Shown here: positions 1-8,046 of the stretch, one piece after another | Position numbering within the stretch: position 1 is the first letter of the stretch | Layout of the letters: each line of letters opens with the position of its first letter | NCBI GenBank assembly: GCA_964647625.1 | Contig: CAZYHZ010000001.1 | Coordinates: 1 to 64,000, forward strand | DNA: 64,000 bases | From: DASRJG01 sp964647625 | GTDB lineage: Bacteria > Acidobacteriota > Polarisedimenticolia > Polarisedimenticolales > DASRJG01 | Direction: 5' to 3' | The notes under the pieces: model-generated | The model's input: only the letters and a program-made list of their open reading frames with translations | What the model was told of the DNA's origin: nothing | Databases searched by the model: none | Position numbers and translations under genes: made by a program

Positions 1-1
1 A

Positions 2-16
2 AGGGGACTGTCCCCT
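2..16. repeat. REP-like GC-rich palindrome
   Basis: A perfect 15-base palindrome, AGGGGAC-T-GTCCCCT, overlaps the stop codon of the ParB-like gene. Palindromes with the core GGGGACNGTCCCC occur as dispersed REP-type elements in many GC-rich genomes. Only one full copy is visible here, so the repeat status is inferred from general knowledge. It could also act as a weak 3' hairpin for the leftward gene. Confidence 0.4.
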
Positions 17-959
17 ATTCCTCGGGGGGGCCCGACGCGGCGGCCACCTGGTCCGCCTTGACCTTGCCGGCGTCGAACTTCTTTGCCGAAGCCGTCATCT
101 TTCCGATCGTCTCGTCGAATTCCGGGTCGCCGCCGCGCTGGAACCGGATCGGATTGATCCGCGCGATCACGAACGCCTTGAGGTAGGGGCTGACGAAGCC
201 GCGCTCCTTCAGCGCGGCGACCGCGGCAACGACCAGCTCGTCGAGCGTAAGAAGCGCCCCCGCGCGCTCGTCGCGGACCGTGAGCGCAGCCGGAAGCTTG
301 GCGGAGAGGAACGATTCGACGCGCTTCAGGACGGGCGCGTACGCGCCGCCGGAGAAACGGCCCTTCTTTTCGTACGTCGCGCCGAGGGTGAGGAACGACG
401 GGTCTTCGAACTCGAGGGCGAACTCTTTTTCGGGGCGCGGGTCGAGCGTGGCCAGGGCGCGCGCCATACGGATCACCTCGAGAGACTTCTCGCGGACGTT
501 GTGCGCCTTCTCGGTGTTCAAGGCGAGGATGCGGTACGCGGTTTCAGGCTCGGGGAGCACGAGCGCGACGATCGCCTTGGCCCCGATGGTGCGCAGCGCC
601 GCGAGGCGGTGATGGCCGTTCGGAGTCCAGTAGCCGCTTTCCGCGCCACGCACCGCGATGATCGGATCGAGGAAGCGGTCGATCTTGTCGATGACGTCGG
701 CCAGCCGCGCGGCGTGCGTCGCGGAGAGATCGCGCTGATAGGGCGTCGGCTGCACCGCGTCGATCGGCAGCGCCGCCAGGAGCTGCCAGCGCCCGCCGAC
801 CGGGTCGCGATACGACGCGAGGATCTCGCCCCCATCGTCGGCGATCGTCTTGCGAAGGGACTCGAGGGCCGCGGGCGGTTGGCCGCTCGTCAGTGCCGTC
901 GCCGCCAGGCCTCGCGAGCGGGCCTCGGGCTTGGCACTCTTCTTCTTTGCTTTTGCCAT
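15..959 (-). CDS. ParB/Srx-fold N-terminal domain protein
   Basis: The 314-residue protein has a basic, low-complexity N-terminus (MAKAKKKS). A ParB-N/sulfiredoxin-like domain follows at about residues 60-150, recognisable by PTPYQRDLS and the box NGHHRLAALRTIG, which matches the G-x-x-R-x-x-A signature. The C-terminal half has no recognised helix-turn-helix. No parA is adjacent, so I do not call it a chromosome-partition protein. Stand-alone members of this fold include CTP-dependent switches and nuclease-like enzymes. An AAGGAG sequence lies directly before the ATG. The gene starts 8 nt after the stop of the sensor kinase gene and is probably the third gene of that operon. Domain assignment is firm; function is unknown. 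Confidence 0.75.
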   Translation of the reverse strand: MAKAKKKSAKPEARSRGLAATALTSGQPPAALESLRKTIADDGGEILASYRDPVGGRWQLLAALPIDAVQPTPYQRDLSATHAARLADVIDKIDRFLDPIIAVRGAESGYWTPNGHHRLAALRTIGAKAIVALVLPEPETAYRILALNTEKAHNVREKSLEVIRMARALATLDPRPEKEFALEFEDPSFLTLGATYEKKGRFSGGAYAPVLKRVESFLSAKLPAALTVRDERAGALLTLDELVVAAVAALKERGFVSPYLKAFVIARINPIRFQRGGDPEFDETIGKMTASAKKFDAGKVKADQVAAASGPPEE

Positions 960-967
960 GCTCCTTG

Positions 968-2056
968 CTATCGCGCGCCAGCCCGTCCGTCAAGCGACCG
1001 GTCGATCGGGATCAGCAGCGTGGCCGCGGCGCCCCCTCCCGCGCCGGGCCGCAGGTCGAAGGCACCGGCGGCACCGTACAGCCGCTGCAGGCGGGCCCGA
1101 AGGTTGGCGAGCCCCACGCCGCCCGCGCCCTGCGCGCCGGGCTCGGCCCCGAGGCCGGCTCCGTCATCGACGACGCGCACGATCAGCCCGCGCCGGTCGT
1201 CGGCGACCTCGATGGCGATCCGGCCCGGGCCGCTCTTTCGCGTGATCCCGTGAACGATCGCGTTCTCGACGAGCGGCTGGAGCACGAACGAGGGGACGAG
1301 CCTCGAAGGGTCGGCCTCGATCCGCCAGTCGACGTCGAGCCGGTCGGAGAAACGGACCTTTTCGATCTCGACGTAGAGGCGCGTCAGCTCGAGCTCCTGG
1401 TGGAGCGGGATCTCCTGCCGGTCGCCGGTCCGAAGCGTGGCGCGCAGCAGCTCACCGAGCTGCACGACCATCTTTTGCGCGCCCTTCGGATCGCGATCGA
1501 TCATGGCCACGACGGAGTTGAGTGCGTTGAACAGGAAGTGCGGCCGGAGCTGTCCCTGGAGCGCGCGAAGCTGCGCTTCCACGAGGTCCTTTCCCAGCCG
1601 CGCGGATTGAATCTGCTGGGCCCTGTAAGCGACGTTCCAGCGCAGGGCGCCGTGGGCGACCACGATGCCCCAGTAGATCACGGTGAAGAGGTCGCCCAGC
1701 TGCCGGACGCCGACGGCGATCGTGCTCCAGAACGGAAGCGGCTCGCGCAGGCCGAAATACACCGCGATCGAGGTGACGGTCAGGATCTGGAAGATGACGA
1801 CGGCCGCCCACAGCGGAACGTGGACCGCCAAGGCGCGGCCGATGCGCCCGCGCTCGAACGGAAACCGGTCGCCGACGGCGAAGATCAGAATCGTCGAAAG
1901 GGCCCATGGCAGCCAGAGCGCGAGCTGCGCGATCAGGATCTGGCCGGAGGTCATGTTCGGACGGAGCCGGGACGGAACGAGCTGCATTCCCAGTGTCGCC
2001 ACGAGGGCGGGCACCGCCCAGAAGGCGATCAGGCCGTAGCGCGCGCGGCCGGTCAT
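968..2056 (-). CDS. LytS-type sensor histidine kinase
   Basis: The 362-residue membrane kinase has about four hydrophobic segments in the first 140 residues (roughly 8-27, 40-61, 78-101, 115-137). A His_kinase domain of the LytS/YehU class follows, with the phospho-acceptor in QLRPHFLFNALN (His173). The ATPase part has the N-box LQPLVENAIVHG near residue 265 and a glycine-rich DDGAGLG loop. Its ATG overlaps the TGA of the upstream response regulator gene (ATGA), so the two are translationally coupled partners. The stimulus is not evident. An in-frame reading continues far upstream, but it is the shadow of the regulator gene; the start at MTGRARYG fits the coupling. Confidence 0.88.
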   Translation of the reverse strand: MTGRARYGLIAFWAVPALVATLGMQLVPSRLRPNMTSGQILIAQLALWLPWALSTILIFAVGDRFPFERGRIGRALAVHVPLWAAVVIFQILTVTSIAVYFGLREPLPFWSTIAVGVRQLGDLFTVIYWGIVVAHGALRWNVAYRAQQIQSARLGKDLVEAQLRALQGQLRPHFLFNALNSVVAMIDRDPKGAQKMVVQLGELLRATLRTGDRQEIPLHQELELTRLYVEIEKVRFSDRLDVDWRIEADPSRLVPSFVLQPLVENAIVHGITRKSGPGRIAIEVADDRRGLIVRVVDDGAGLGAEPGAQGAGGVGLANLRARLQRLYGAAGAFDLRPGAGGGAAATLLIPIDRSLDGRAGAR

Positions 2057-2826
2057 CCGCGCTCTCCGAGCCGCCGCTCGAGGACCTCGCGGTGGTTCCG
2101 GCTGACGGGGAGCTTCGCCCCGCCCTCGACCACCAGCACCTGATCGCCGCCCGACCACGGGCGCACCTCGCGCAGCGCCCCGAGGGAGACGAGATACCTG
2201 CGGTGAATCCGGACGAAACGCGCGGGGTCGAGCCGCGCTTCGATCGCCGTCAAAGTTTCCCGGGCACGAATCGGGCCTTCGGCCGTGTGGAACACGACGT
2301 GGTTCCCCGCCGACTCGATCCAGCGGACGACGTCGAGCCGCACGACGATCGACCGGCCCGCATCGCGCAGCACGAGCCGGTCGCGCGACGCGGCGGCCTC
2401 GCTCCGGCCCAGCGCGTCGAGAAGCTCCCTCAGCCGTGCCGCCTCGCCTAGGAACGCTCGCGAGGCCACGGACGACTCGACCCTCTTCCAGGCGGCCTCG
2501 AAGCGGTTCTCGTCGACGGGCTTGAGCAGGTAGTCGACCGCCGCCGCGTCGAACGCGGCGAGCGCGTGCTCGTCGTACGCGGTGACGAACACCGTCGCGG
2601 GCATGCGCTCGAGCCCGACCGCCTCGACGACCTCGAGGCCGCGGCGCCCCGGCATCTCGATGTCGAGGAAGACGACCTGGGGCGCATGCTCGAGGATCGA
2701 CGTGACCGCGGCGTCGCCGTCGCCGGCGTCCCACACGCAAGCGGCCGGCGCGAGCCGCGAGACGAGCCGGCGCACACGGTCGCGAGCCAGCGGCTCGTCG
2801 TCGGCGATCAGAACCCGCTCGATCAC
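2053..2826 (-). CDS. LytTR-family response regulator
   Basis: The 257-residue protein has a receiver domain with acidic residues in LIADDEP, the phosphorylation Asp55 in VVFLDIEMPG and the conserved Lys in DYLLKPV. A C-terminal LytTR DNA-binding domain (about residues 150-255) carries RFVRIHRRYLVSL and LPVSRNHREVL. I chose the GTG at 2826 because a TATATT box ends exactly 6 nt upstream, the leaderless spacing seen elsewhere in this window, and because the reading begins directly at the receiver strand. An ATG at 2847 would add 7 residues and is the alternative. The gene overlaps the kinase gene by ATGA. It presumably activates targets in response to the LytS-type kinase. Confidence 0.88.
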   Translation of the reverse strand: MIERVLIADDEPLARDRVRRLVSRLAPAACVWDAGDGDAAVTSILEHAPQVVFLDIEMPGRRGLEVVEAVGLERMPATVFVTAYDEHALAAFDAAAVDYLLKPVDENRFEAAWKRVESSVASRAFLGEAARLRELLDALGRSEAAASRDRLVLRDAGRSIVVRLDVVRWIESAGNHVVFHTAEGPIRARETLTAIEARLDPARFVRIHRRYLVSLGALREVRPWSGGDQVLVVEGGAKLPVSRNHREVLERRLGERG

Positions 2827-2832
2827 CCAGGA

Positions 2833-2838
2833 AATATA
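2833..2838 (-). promoter_or_regulatory. -10 box for the response regulator operon
   Basis: TATATT on the minus strand ends 6 nt before the GTG at 2826. The spacing places the transcription start at or next to the start codon. No good -35 box is visible. Confidence 0.4.
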
Positions 2839-2925
2839 GCAATCCATCGCGTCGCCCCGGTCACCGCTCGTCACGGAGCGATGACGTCTCGTCCCACGGC
2901 CCGCCGATGGCACGTCTCTTTCGCG

Positions 2926-2931
2926 TACCGT
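2926..2931 (+). promoter_or_regulatory. -10-like box, leaderless spacing
   Basis: TACCGT ends 6 nt before the ATG at 2938, and no Shine-Dalgarno sequence is present. It follows the TANNNT pattern shared with other starts in the window. No -35 box is recognisable. Confidence 0.35.
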
Positions 2932-2937
2932 GGGCGC

Positions 2938-3765
2938 ATGCGATCACGACTCCTTCTTGGGGCGCCCCTGCTGACCCTTCCCCTGCTCTGCTCCGTTCCT
3001 CCCGCGCGCGCCGATGCGACGTACTCGATCGCCGACACGCACGCGGATCTCGTGCTGAGCATCGATCCGGACGAGACGTTGATCTACATGAACACGTTCC
3101 CGGTCGATCCCGCCGGACCGTACATCGACCTCATCCGGACGTCGTTCGGCCGGGTCGGCGGACCGACGGCGTTGAACGGCCTCGCGATCAAGATCGTTCT
3201 CTACGAAGATCTCGACGGCGGCTCGCCCCAGAACGCGACCCTGCTCTGGTCGACGGACGCCGTCATCGCCAACGGCAACACCGACACCCTGAACGACTAC
3301 GTGGTCCCCCACGTGCTCGTCCACGGAACGCTCGTCGCCGCCGTCTACTTCAAGAACACGCGCACCGTGCCGGTTTACATCAGCCCGCTCGACACCACGG
3401 ATCCGACGCTCGCCCAGCGGTCGTTCTTCGGCTACACGGGCGAGGGCGTCGCGCTCGATCCCGCGAACCTCGCGGCAATCCCCGATACGCAATGGAAGGC
3501 GCAGGAGGACACCACGGCCCCGGGCAACTATCGCATCGAAGCGCGCGGGCGCTCGACCGACGGCATCATCCTTTCGGTCACGCGTCCGGCCTCGCCCGAC
3601 GTCGTGCGGCTGTCCTGGACCCCCACCAAGCCGGCTTACGACGTCGAGCGGGCCACGCAATCGAATTTCGGCGACGCCGTCGTGATCGCGCCGTCCCTCG
3701 CGGGGACGACGTACGACGACCCGGTCTCGACGGACGGAATCACCTGGTACTACCGCGTGCGCTGA
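2938..3765 (+). CDS. Exported protein with FN3-like C-terminus
   Basis: The 275-residue protein begins with a basic N-terminus and a hydrophobic core, followed by an Ala-x-Ala-type cleavage site near residue 25 (PPARADATYS). This is a clear signal peptide. The middle part has no motif I recognise. The last ~55 residues (VVRLSWTPTK, YDVERA, GTTYDD, WYYRVR) resemble the strands of a fibronectin type III domain and stop right at its final strand. The gene is divergent from the response regulator gene and convergent with the STAS gene 7 nt downstream. Function is unknown; an extracellular or periplasmic binding role is only an inference. Confidence 0.75.
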   Translation: MRSRLLLGAPLLTLPLLCSVPPARADATYSIADTHADLVLSIDPDETLIYMNTFPVDPAGPYIDLIRTSFGRVGGPTALNGLAIKIVLYEDLDGGSPQNATLLWSTDAVIANGNTDTLNDYVVPHVLVHGTLVAAVYFKNTRTVPVYISPLDTTDPTLAQRSFFGYTGEGVALDPANLAAIPDTQWKAQEDTTAPGNYRIEARGRSTDGIILSVTRPASPDVVRLSWTPTKPAYDVERATQSNFGDAVVIAPSLAGTTYDDPVSTDGITWYYRVR

Positions 3766-3772
3766 CGGGACG

Positions 3773-4117
3773 CTAGTCGAGCATCAGCTTTCGCTTCGCC
3801 TGCTCGTAGGTCTCGACGACGGGGAAGATGGTGTCGACCTTCAGCCGCTCGAGGTTTTCCTTGCTGATTCCGGTCGCCACGACGCCGAAGATCAGACCGT
3901 AGCTGTGCAGCGAGCGCGCGGTCTTGACGAGGAGCCCTATACCGATCGAGGCGAGGACGTCGACCGCCGTGATGTCGACGATCGCGGGCAAACGGCGCGC
4001 GACGGTGTGTTCGGCGAGCTGGCGCTCGATCTTCTCGACGCCCGTCGTGTCGAGCTTCCCCCGGACCGCGATGTGCGTGAAGCCGTCTGCGGCTTCGATG
4101 ACGACGAGCTCGGTCAT
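3773..4117 (-). CDS. STAS-domain protein, anti-anti-sigma-like
   Basis: The 114-residue protein is a single STAS domain of SpoIIAA/RsbV size. TELVVIEAADGFTHIAVRGKLD forms the first strands, and IVDITAVDVLASIGIGLLV is the loop-helix that carries the phosphorylatable Ser in SpoIIAA relatives. GGAGAAGG 4 nt before the ATG at 4117 decides the start over an ATG 27 nt upstream. It lies 49 nt downstream of an FtsX permease gene on the same strand. No serine kinase or phosphatase partner is adjacent, although a Pkn-type kinase occurs at 15.5 kb. It may antagonise an anti-sigma factor or act as a phosphorylation switch. Confidence 0.82.
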   Translation of the reverse strand: MTELVVIEAADGFTHIAVRGKLDTTGVEKIERQLAEHTVARRLPAIVDITAVDVLASIGIGLLVKTARSLHSYGLIFGVVATGISKENLERLKVDTIFPVVETYEQAKRKLMLD

Positions 4118-4166
4118 GACCTTCTCCCCGTGCGATGATCGCACACGATCGGGGGCGGCGGCACGC

Positions 4167-5438
4167 TCACTCGTACCGAAGGGATTCGATCGGGTCGAGA
4201 CGGGACGCCTTGACCGCGGGGTAGGCGCCGAAGAAGATCCCGACCCCCATCGACACCGCGAGGCCGACGATCGGAGACCACAGCGGGATGTCGGTCGGCA
4301 GCGCCGGCACGTTCGCCTTGATCAGCGAGGCGATGGCGATCCCGATCGCCACGCCGATCAAGCCGCCGAGGCTGCTGAGCGTCACGGCTTCGGTCAGGAA
4401 CTGCCCGATGATGTCGCGGCGGAAGGCGCCGAGCGACTTGCGGATGCCGATCTCGCGCGTCCTTTCGGTCACCGACACGAGCATGATGTTCATCACGCCG
4501 ACGCCGCCGATCAGAAGCGACAGCGCGGCGATGAAGACCATCGCGCCGGTGATGCCGCCGGTGATCTGCTTGAACTGGCTGATGAGCTGGTCGGGGGTCG
4601 TCACCCCGAAATCGTTGGGCTTGTTGAAGGGAACCTTGCGGCGCTGCCTCAGGATCGACACGCACTTGTCGACCACGAGCCGCAGGTCCTCGCTGCGGGC
4701 CGGCACGACGCTGATGTTCACGCCGTCCTGGAGGATGCGGAACGGGAACTGGCGGGCGAACGTTCCGAACGGGAGGACGACCTTGTTGTCCGGCGACCAC
4801 CCGAACTGCTCCCCTTTGCGCGCGAGGACGCCGATCACGCGGTAGTGCTCGCCGTCGACCGTGATGTCTTTGCCCAGGGGATCTTCGAGCGGGAAGATCG
4901 CGTCCTTCACGTCGGCCCCGACGATGGCGACCGGCGCCGAATGCGCGATCTCGGAGGCGGTGAAGAAGCGCCCGTGCCCGACGTTGTAGGTGGTCCCCTG
5001 CGGGTACCACTCGTCGACACCGAGGGTGTAGGGAAAGTTGGCCTCGAGGTTGCCGTGCTTGACGTGCAGCACGGCGTCCGTGTACGCAGCGAGCGCCGAG
5101 ACCGCGGAGGCCTCCGGCACGCCGGCGCGCAGCGCGGACGCGTCGTCCATCGTCAGGTTGTGGCGCTTTCTCTGTTCCTCGTAGTTCGAATCCCCCGCGC
5201 CGAACGATTCGTCGTACTTCTTGAATTCGATCCGGTTCGCGCCGAAGGCCTGCAGGTTCCCGATGACGTTGTTGTTGAACCCCGACACGATCGCGACCAT
5301 CCCCATGACGGTCGTGACACCGACGACGATGCCGAGCGTCGTGAGGCCGGCGCGGAGCTTGTGCTCGCGGATCGCGCCGAGCGCGAACATCACGTTCTCC
5401 CAGAAGCCGCGGCGGAAAACGTCGAGATAGCGCTGCAT
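4167..5438 (-). CDS. FtsX/MacB-like ABC transporter permease
   Basis: The 423-residue protein has the MacB permease layout. There is one N-terminal transmembrane helix (about residues 32-55), a large periplasmic domain (about 60-290) and three C-terminal helices. The FtsX signature VTERTREIGIRKSLGAFRRD precedes the third helix. It is the last gene of the adaptor-permease-permease operon, starting 9 nt after the previous stop. No ATP-binding domain is fused or adjacent, although canonical MacB has one. It probably exports a peptide, lipid or toxic compound, or drives lipoprotein transport, together with an ATPase encoded elsewhere. Confidence 0.87.
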   Translation of the reverse strand: MQRYLDVFRRGFWENVMFALGAIREHKLRAGLTTLGIVVGVTTVMGMVAIVSGFNNNVIGNLQAFGANRIEFKKYDESFGAGDSNYEEQRKRHNLTMDDASALRAGVPEASAVSALAAYTDAVLHVKHGNLEANFPYTLGVDEWYPQGTTYNVGHGRFFTASEIAHSAPVAIVGADVKDAIFPLEDPLGKDITVDGEHYRVIGVLARKGEQFGWSPDNKVVLPFGTFARQFPFRILQDGVNISVVPARSEDLRLVVDKCVSILRQRRKVPFNKPNDFGVTTPDQLISQFKQITGGITGAMVFIAALSLLIGGVGVMNIMLVSVTERTREIGIRKSLGAFRRDIIGQFLTEAVTLSSLGGLIGVAIGIAIASLIKANVPALPTDIPLWSPIVGLAVSMGVGIFFGAYPAVKASRLDPIESLRYE

Positions 5439-5447
5439 GCTTGTCTC

Positions 5448-6662
5448 CTACTCGTACCGCAAGGCCTCGATGGGCGTCTTTCGCGCCGCCAGCGACGACG
5501 GCGCCAGTCCGGCGAGGATGCCCACGAGGACGGCGAGGACGAGCCCCAAGAGGATGAACTGAACCCTCACCGCCGCGGGAAACACGAAGCTGATCGCGGC
5601 CGCGGCGGCGGCTCCGAGCGCGGCGCCGGCGACCCCACCGGACAGCGACAGCATCGCCGCCTCGACGAGGAACTGGCGGTGGATGTCCCGCGAGCGCGCG
5701 CCGAGCGCCTTGCGGAGACCGATCTCCTGCGTGCGCTCGACCACCGAAACGAACATGATGTTCGCGATCACGATCGCGCCCACCACGAGCGACATGCCCG
5801 AGACGATTATCATCGCGAGATAGGCGCCCTGCGAGATCGAGCTCCACACGGCCTGCACCGCGCGCGATCCCACCACGCCGAACGGGTCGTCGGACGCGAA
5901 GCGGGTCTTGCGCGCCGAGCGGAGGATGGTCCGGACCTCGTCTTCCACCCGGTCGAGCCCGGCCATCCCGCCCTGCGGGCGCACGAGGATCGCGAGCCCC
6001 CGGTCGACGCTCAGGACCTTCATGAGGAACGTGATCGGAACGAACAGCACCTTGTCGCGCGCCTGGCCCATCATGTTCCCGAGGCGTTTCTGCACGCCGA
6101 TCACGCGCACCGGATAGCCGTGGACGAGCACCGTCCGGCCGATCGGGTCGACGCCCGCGAAAATCGAGTCCTTGACGTCCGCGCCGATGACGGCCACCGC
6201 CGCCGCGTGGGATTCCTCGGTGGGATTGAAGAACCGCCCGGCCTCGAGATCGAGGTTGAGCATGGAATCCGCGTTCGCCGTGTAGCCGGTGACCTGGACC
6301 CCGCCGAGCTGGTTGTGCCCGCCCTTCACCGTGTCCGTCTGATTCGCCTGAGCCCCGACCGCGGCGCACGAATGGCAATTGGCCTCGACCAGCTTGCAGT
6401 CGGCCATCGTGATCGGCTTCCTGCGGTTGGCGAGCAGGAACTCCGAGCGGCTCCTCATGATCCCGAACCGGGTGAACACGAGGACGTCGGGGTTCAAGTT
6501 CACGAGGTTGGTCGCGACGAACTCGTTCAAGCCGCTGATCACCGAGACGACCGCCACGACGGTCATCACGCCGATGATGACCCCGAGCAGCGTCAAGCCG
6601 GAGCGGAGCTTGTGGCTTCCGAGCGAGCGGAGCGAGGTCGCGAACAGCTCCCGGAGATCCAT
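5448..6662 (-). CDS. FtsX/MacB-like ABC transporter permease
   Basis: The 404-residue protein has the same architecture as its downstream neighbour. An N-terminal helix (LGVIIGVMTVVAVVSVIS) is followed by a MacB periplasmic core domain and three C-terminal helices with the signature ERTQEIGLRKALGARSRD. The periplasmic part has a local Cys cluster (CKLVEANCHSC, about residues 90-100) that its paralog lacks. Both proteins end in a similar IESLRYE/IEALRYE tail, suggesting duplication. The gene starts 4 nt after the adaptor gene stops, so the products probably act as a heterodimeric permease. Confidence 0.87.
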   Translation of the reverse strand: MDLRELFATSLRSLGSHKLRSGLTLLGVIIGVMTVVAVVSVISGLNEFVATNLVNLNPDVLVFTRFGIMRSRSEFLLANRRKPITMADCKLVEANCHSCAAVGAQANQTDTVKGGHNQLGGVQVTGYTANADSMLNLDLEAGRFFNPTEESHAAAVAVIGADVKDSIFAGVDPIGRTVLVHGYPVRVIGVQKRLGNMMGQARDKVLFVPITFLMKVLSVDRGLAILVRPQGGMAGLDRVEDEVRTILRSARKTRFASDDPFGVVGSRAVQAVWSSISQGAYLAMIIVSGMSLVVGAIVIANIMFVSVVERTQEIGLRKALGARSRDIHRQFLVEAAMLSLSGGVAGAALGAAAAAAISFVFPAAVRVQFILLGLVLAVLVGILAGLAPSSLAARKTPIEALRYE

Positions 6663-6666
6663 CGGC

Positions 6667-7932
6667 CTACGACGCCCCCTCCTGCTTGGACTCCATCGCC
6701 TTTCTCTTCTCCTCGCTCATCTCGCTGACCCGGTCGCCGTCCTTGATCGACCGGAGCGTCTTGAACGGTCCGCTGACGACGGTCTCTCCGTCCTTGAGGC
6801 CGTTTTCGACCTCGATGTCGAGCTCTCCGGTCAGACCGGTCTTGATGGGGACGAAATGGACCTTCCCGTCGGCCACGGTGTACACGCCTTCTTCCGATTT
6901 GATCCGCCCCGAGACGTCCTTGTCGCCCTTGGGAGAATCGCGGATCACGACCGCAGCGAGCGGGATCGTCGGCACGTTCGCTTTCGAGCCGGTGACGATG
7001 TCCGCAGTGACCGAGAAGCCCGGCCGGATGGTCGGCGGCGGATCGGAGATCTTGACCTTCACCTTGAAGTTGATCGCCTCGGTGGTGGTGATGAGCCCCT
7101 GGAGCTCGGAGTCGTCCTTCTGGATCGGCGAGTGGCCGACCTCGGTCACGGTGCCGTCGAATTTCCGCCCCGGATACGAGTCGAGCGTCAGCATCGCCTT
7201 CTGGCCCACCGTGATGTTGGGCATGTCGGTCTCGTCGACCATGAGCACGGCCTGGACCGCCGACATGTCCGAGATCGTCATCAGCTGCGTGCCTGGGTTG
7301 TTCATCGTGCCGAGAACGGTGACCTCCCCCGCCTTCACGCGAAGCGTGGTCACGACGCCCGAGATCGGCGCGCGCACGGTCGACTTGTTCACGGTGTCGT
7401 GATTCGCGTTGACGATGGCGCGATTCTGCTCGATGCGCTGCTCCGCCGCCTGGTACGCCCCGCGGCTGCTGTCGTAGCTCGATTGCGCATGCTGGTAATC
7501 GGCTTCGGGAACGATTCCCGCCTCATGGTTCTTCCGGGCGCGCTCGAGGTCCTTGCCCGCTTGCTCCATCGCCGCCTTGGCCGAGTCGAGATCGGCGCGG
7601 CTGGCCAGCACGGCGGCGGCGGAGCTCGCCTCTTCGGCCGCCGCGCGTGTCTTGTCGATCTGGAGGAGGAAGTCCCCTTCCTTGACGCGATCCCCTTCGC
7701 GCACGACCAGGTTCACGATCTGGCCCATGACCAGCGCCGAGAGATCGACCTTGTTTTCCGCCTGGATCTTGCCGTTCGCGGTGACCTTGCCGACGACGTC
7801 CTGGCGCTTGACCTTCGCCACGCTGACCTCGGTGGCCTGGTGCTTCTTCTTGTAGATGCCCGACCCGGCGAGCCCGAGCGCCACCACGGCGATGACGCCG
7901 AAGATGATTTTCCCCTTGTGATGCTTCCACAT
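6667..7932 (-). CDS. HlyD/MacA-type periplasmic adaptor subunit
   Basis: The 421-residue membrane fusion protein has an N-terminal anchor at about residues 8-26 (IIFGVIAVVALGLAG). Half of a biotinyl-lipoyl-like domain (VTANGKIQAENKVDLSALVMG) comes before a long alpha-helical hairpin rich in Ala, Glu and Lys. The lipoyl motif is then completed by VRAPISGVVTTLRVKAGEVT, with beta-barrel domains after it. GGAGGG 8 nt upstream decides the ATG at 7932. As first gene of the operon it would link the two FtsX permeases to an outer-membrane channel, as MacA does. No outer-membrane TolC gene is nearby. Confidence 0.88.
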   Translation of the reverse strand: MWKHHKGKIIFGVIAVVALGLAGSGIYKKKHQATEVSVAKVKRQDVVGKVTANGKIQAENKVDLSALVMGQIVNLVVREGDRVKEGDFLLQIDKTRAAAEEASSAAAVLASRADLDSAKAAMEQAGKDLERARKNHEAGIVPEADYQHAQSSYDSSRGAYQAAEQRIEQNRAIVNANHDTVNKSTVRAPISGVVTTLRVKAGEVTVLGTMNNPGTQLMTISDMSAVQAVLMVDETDMPNITVGQKAMLTLDSYPGRKFDGTVTEVGHSPIQKDDSELQGLITTTEAINFKVKVKISDPPPTIRPGFSVTADIVTGSKANVPTIPLAAVVIRDSPKGDKDVSGRIKSEEGVYTVADGKVHFVPIKTGLTGELDIEVENGLKDGETVVSGPFKTLRSIKDGDRVSEMSEEKRKAMESKQEGAS

Positions 7933-7971
7933 TCCGATCCGCCCTCCCCTCGATCCGGTAGACGATACGAT

Positions 7972-7984
7972 GGAACGTCGTTCC
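7972..7984. promoter_or_regulatory. Candidate operator palindrome
   Basis: GGAACG-T-CGTTCC is a perfect 13-base palindrome. It lies 40 nt upstream of the adaptor gene, in the region divergent from the helix-turn-helix gene. It could bind a regulator of the efflux operon. Only the symmetry supports this. Confidence 0.3.
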
Positions 7985-8011
7985 GGTTCTAGCTCGCGGG
8001 GCCGGTCGGGA

Positions 8012-8040
8012 TTGTCCCCTGTGCCAAGAAATAGTACATT
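8012..8040 (+). promoter_or_regulatory. Promoter of the HTH/nucleotidyltransferase pair
   Basis: TTGTCC (8012-8017) and TACATT (8035-8040) are separated by exactly 17 nt. The -10 box ends 6 nt before the GTG at 8047, so the mRNA would start at the start codon. No Shine-Dalgarno sequence is present. Confidence 0.55.
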
Positions 8041-8046
8041 CGCCCC

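Noticed and set aside
968..2842. One long minus-strand reading frame spanning both kinase and regulator
   Set aside because: Only the C-terminal 362 residues show kinase motifs. The upstream part is Arg-rich out-of-frame translation of the regulator gene, and the two genes are coupled by ATGA.
3924..6728. Long plus-strand reading frame opposite the FtsX permease genes
   Set aside because: Its translation is Asp/Arg/His-rich without domain signatures, the typical shadow of GC-rich genes. The minus-strand permeases have clear motifs and operon spacing.
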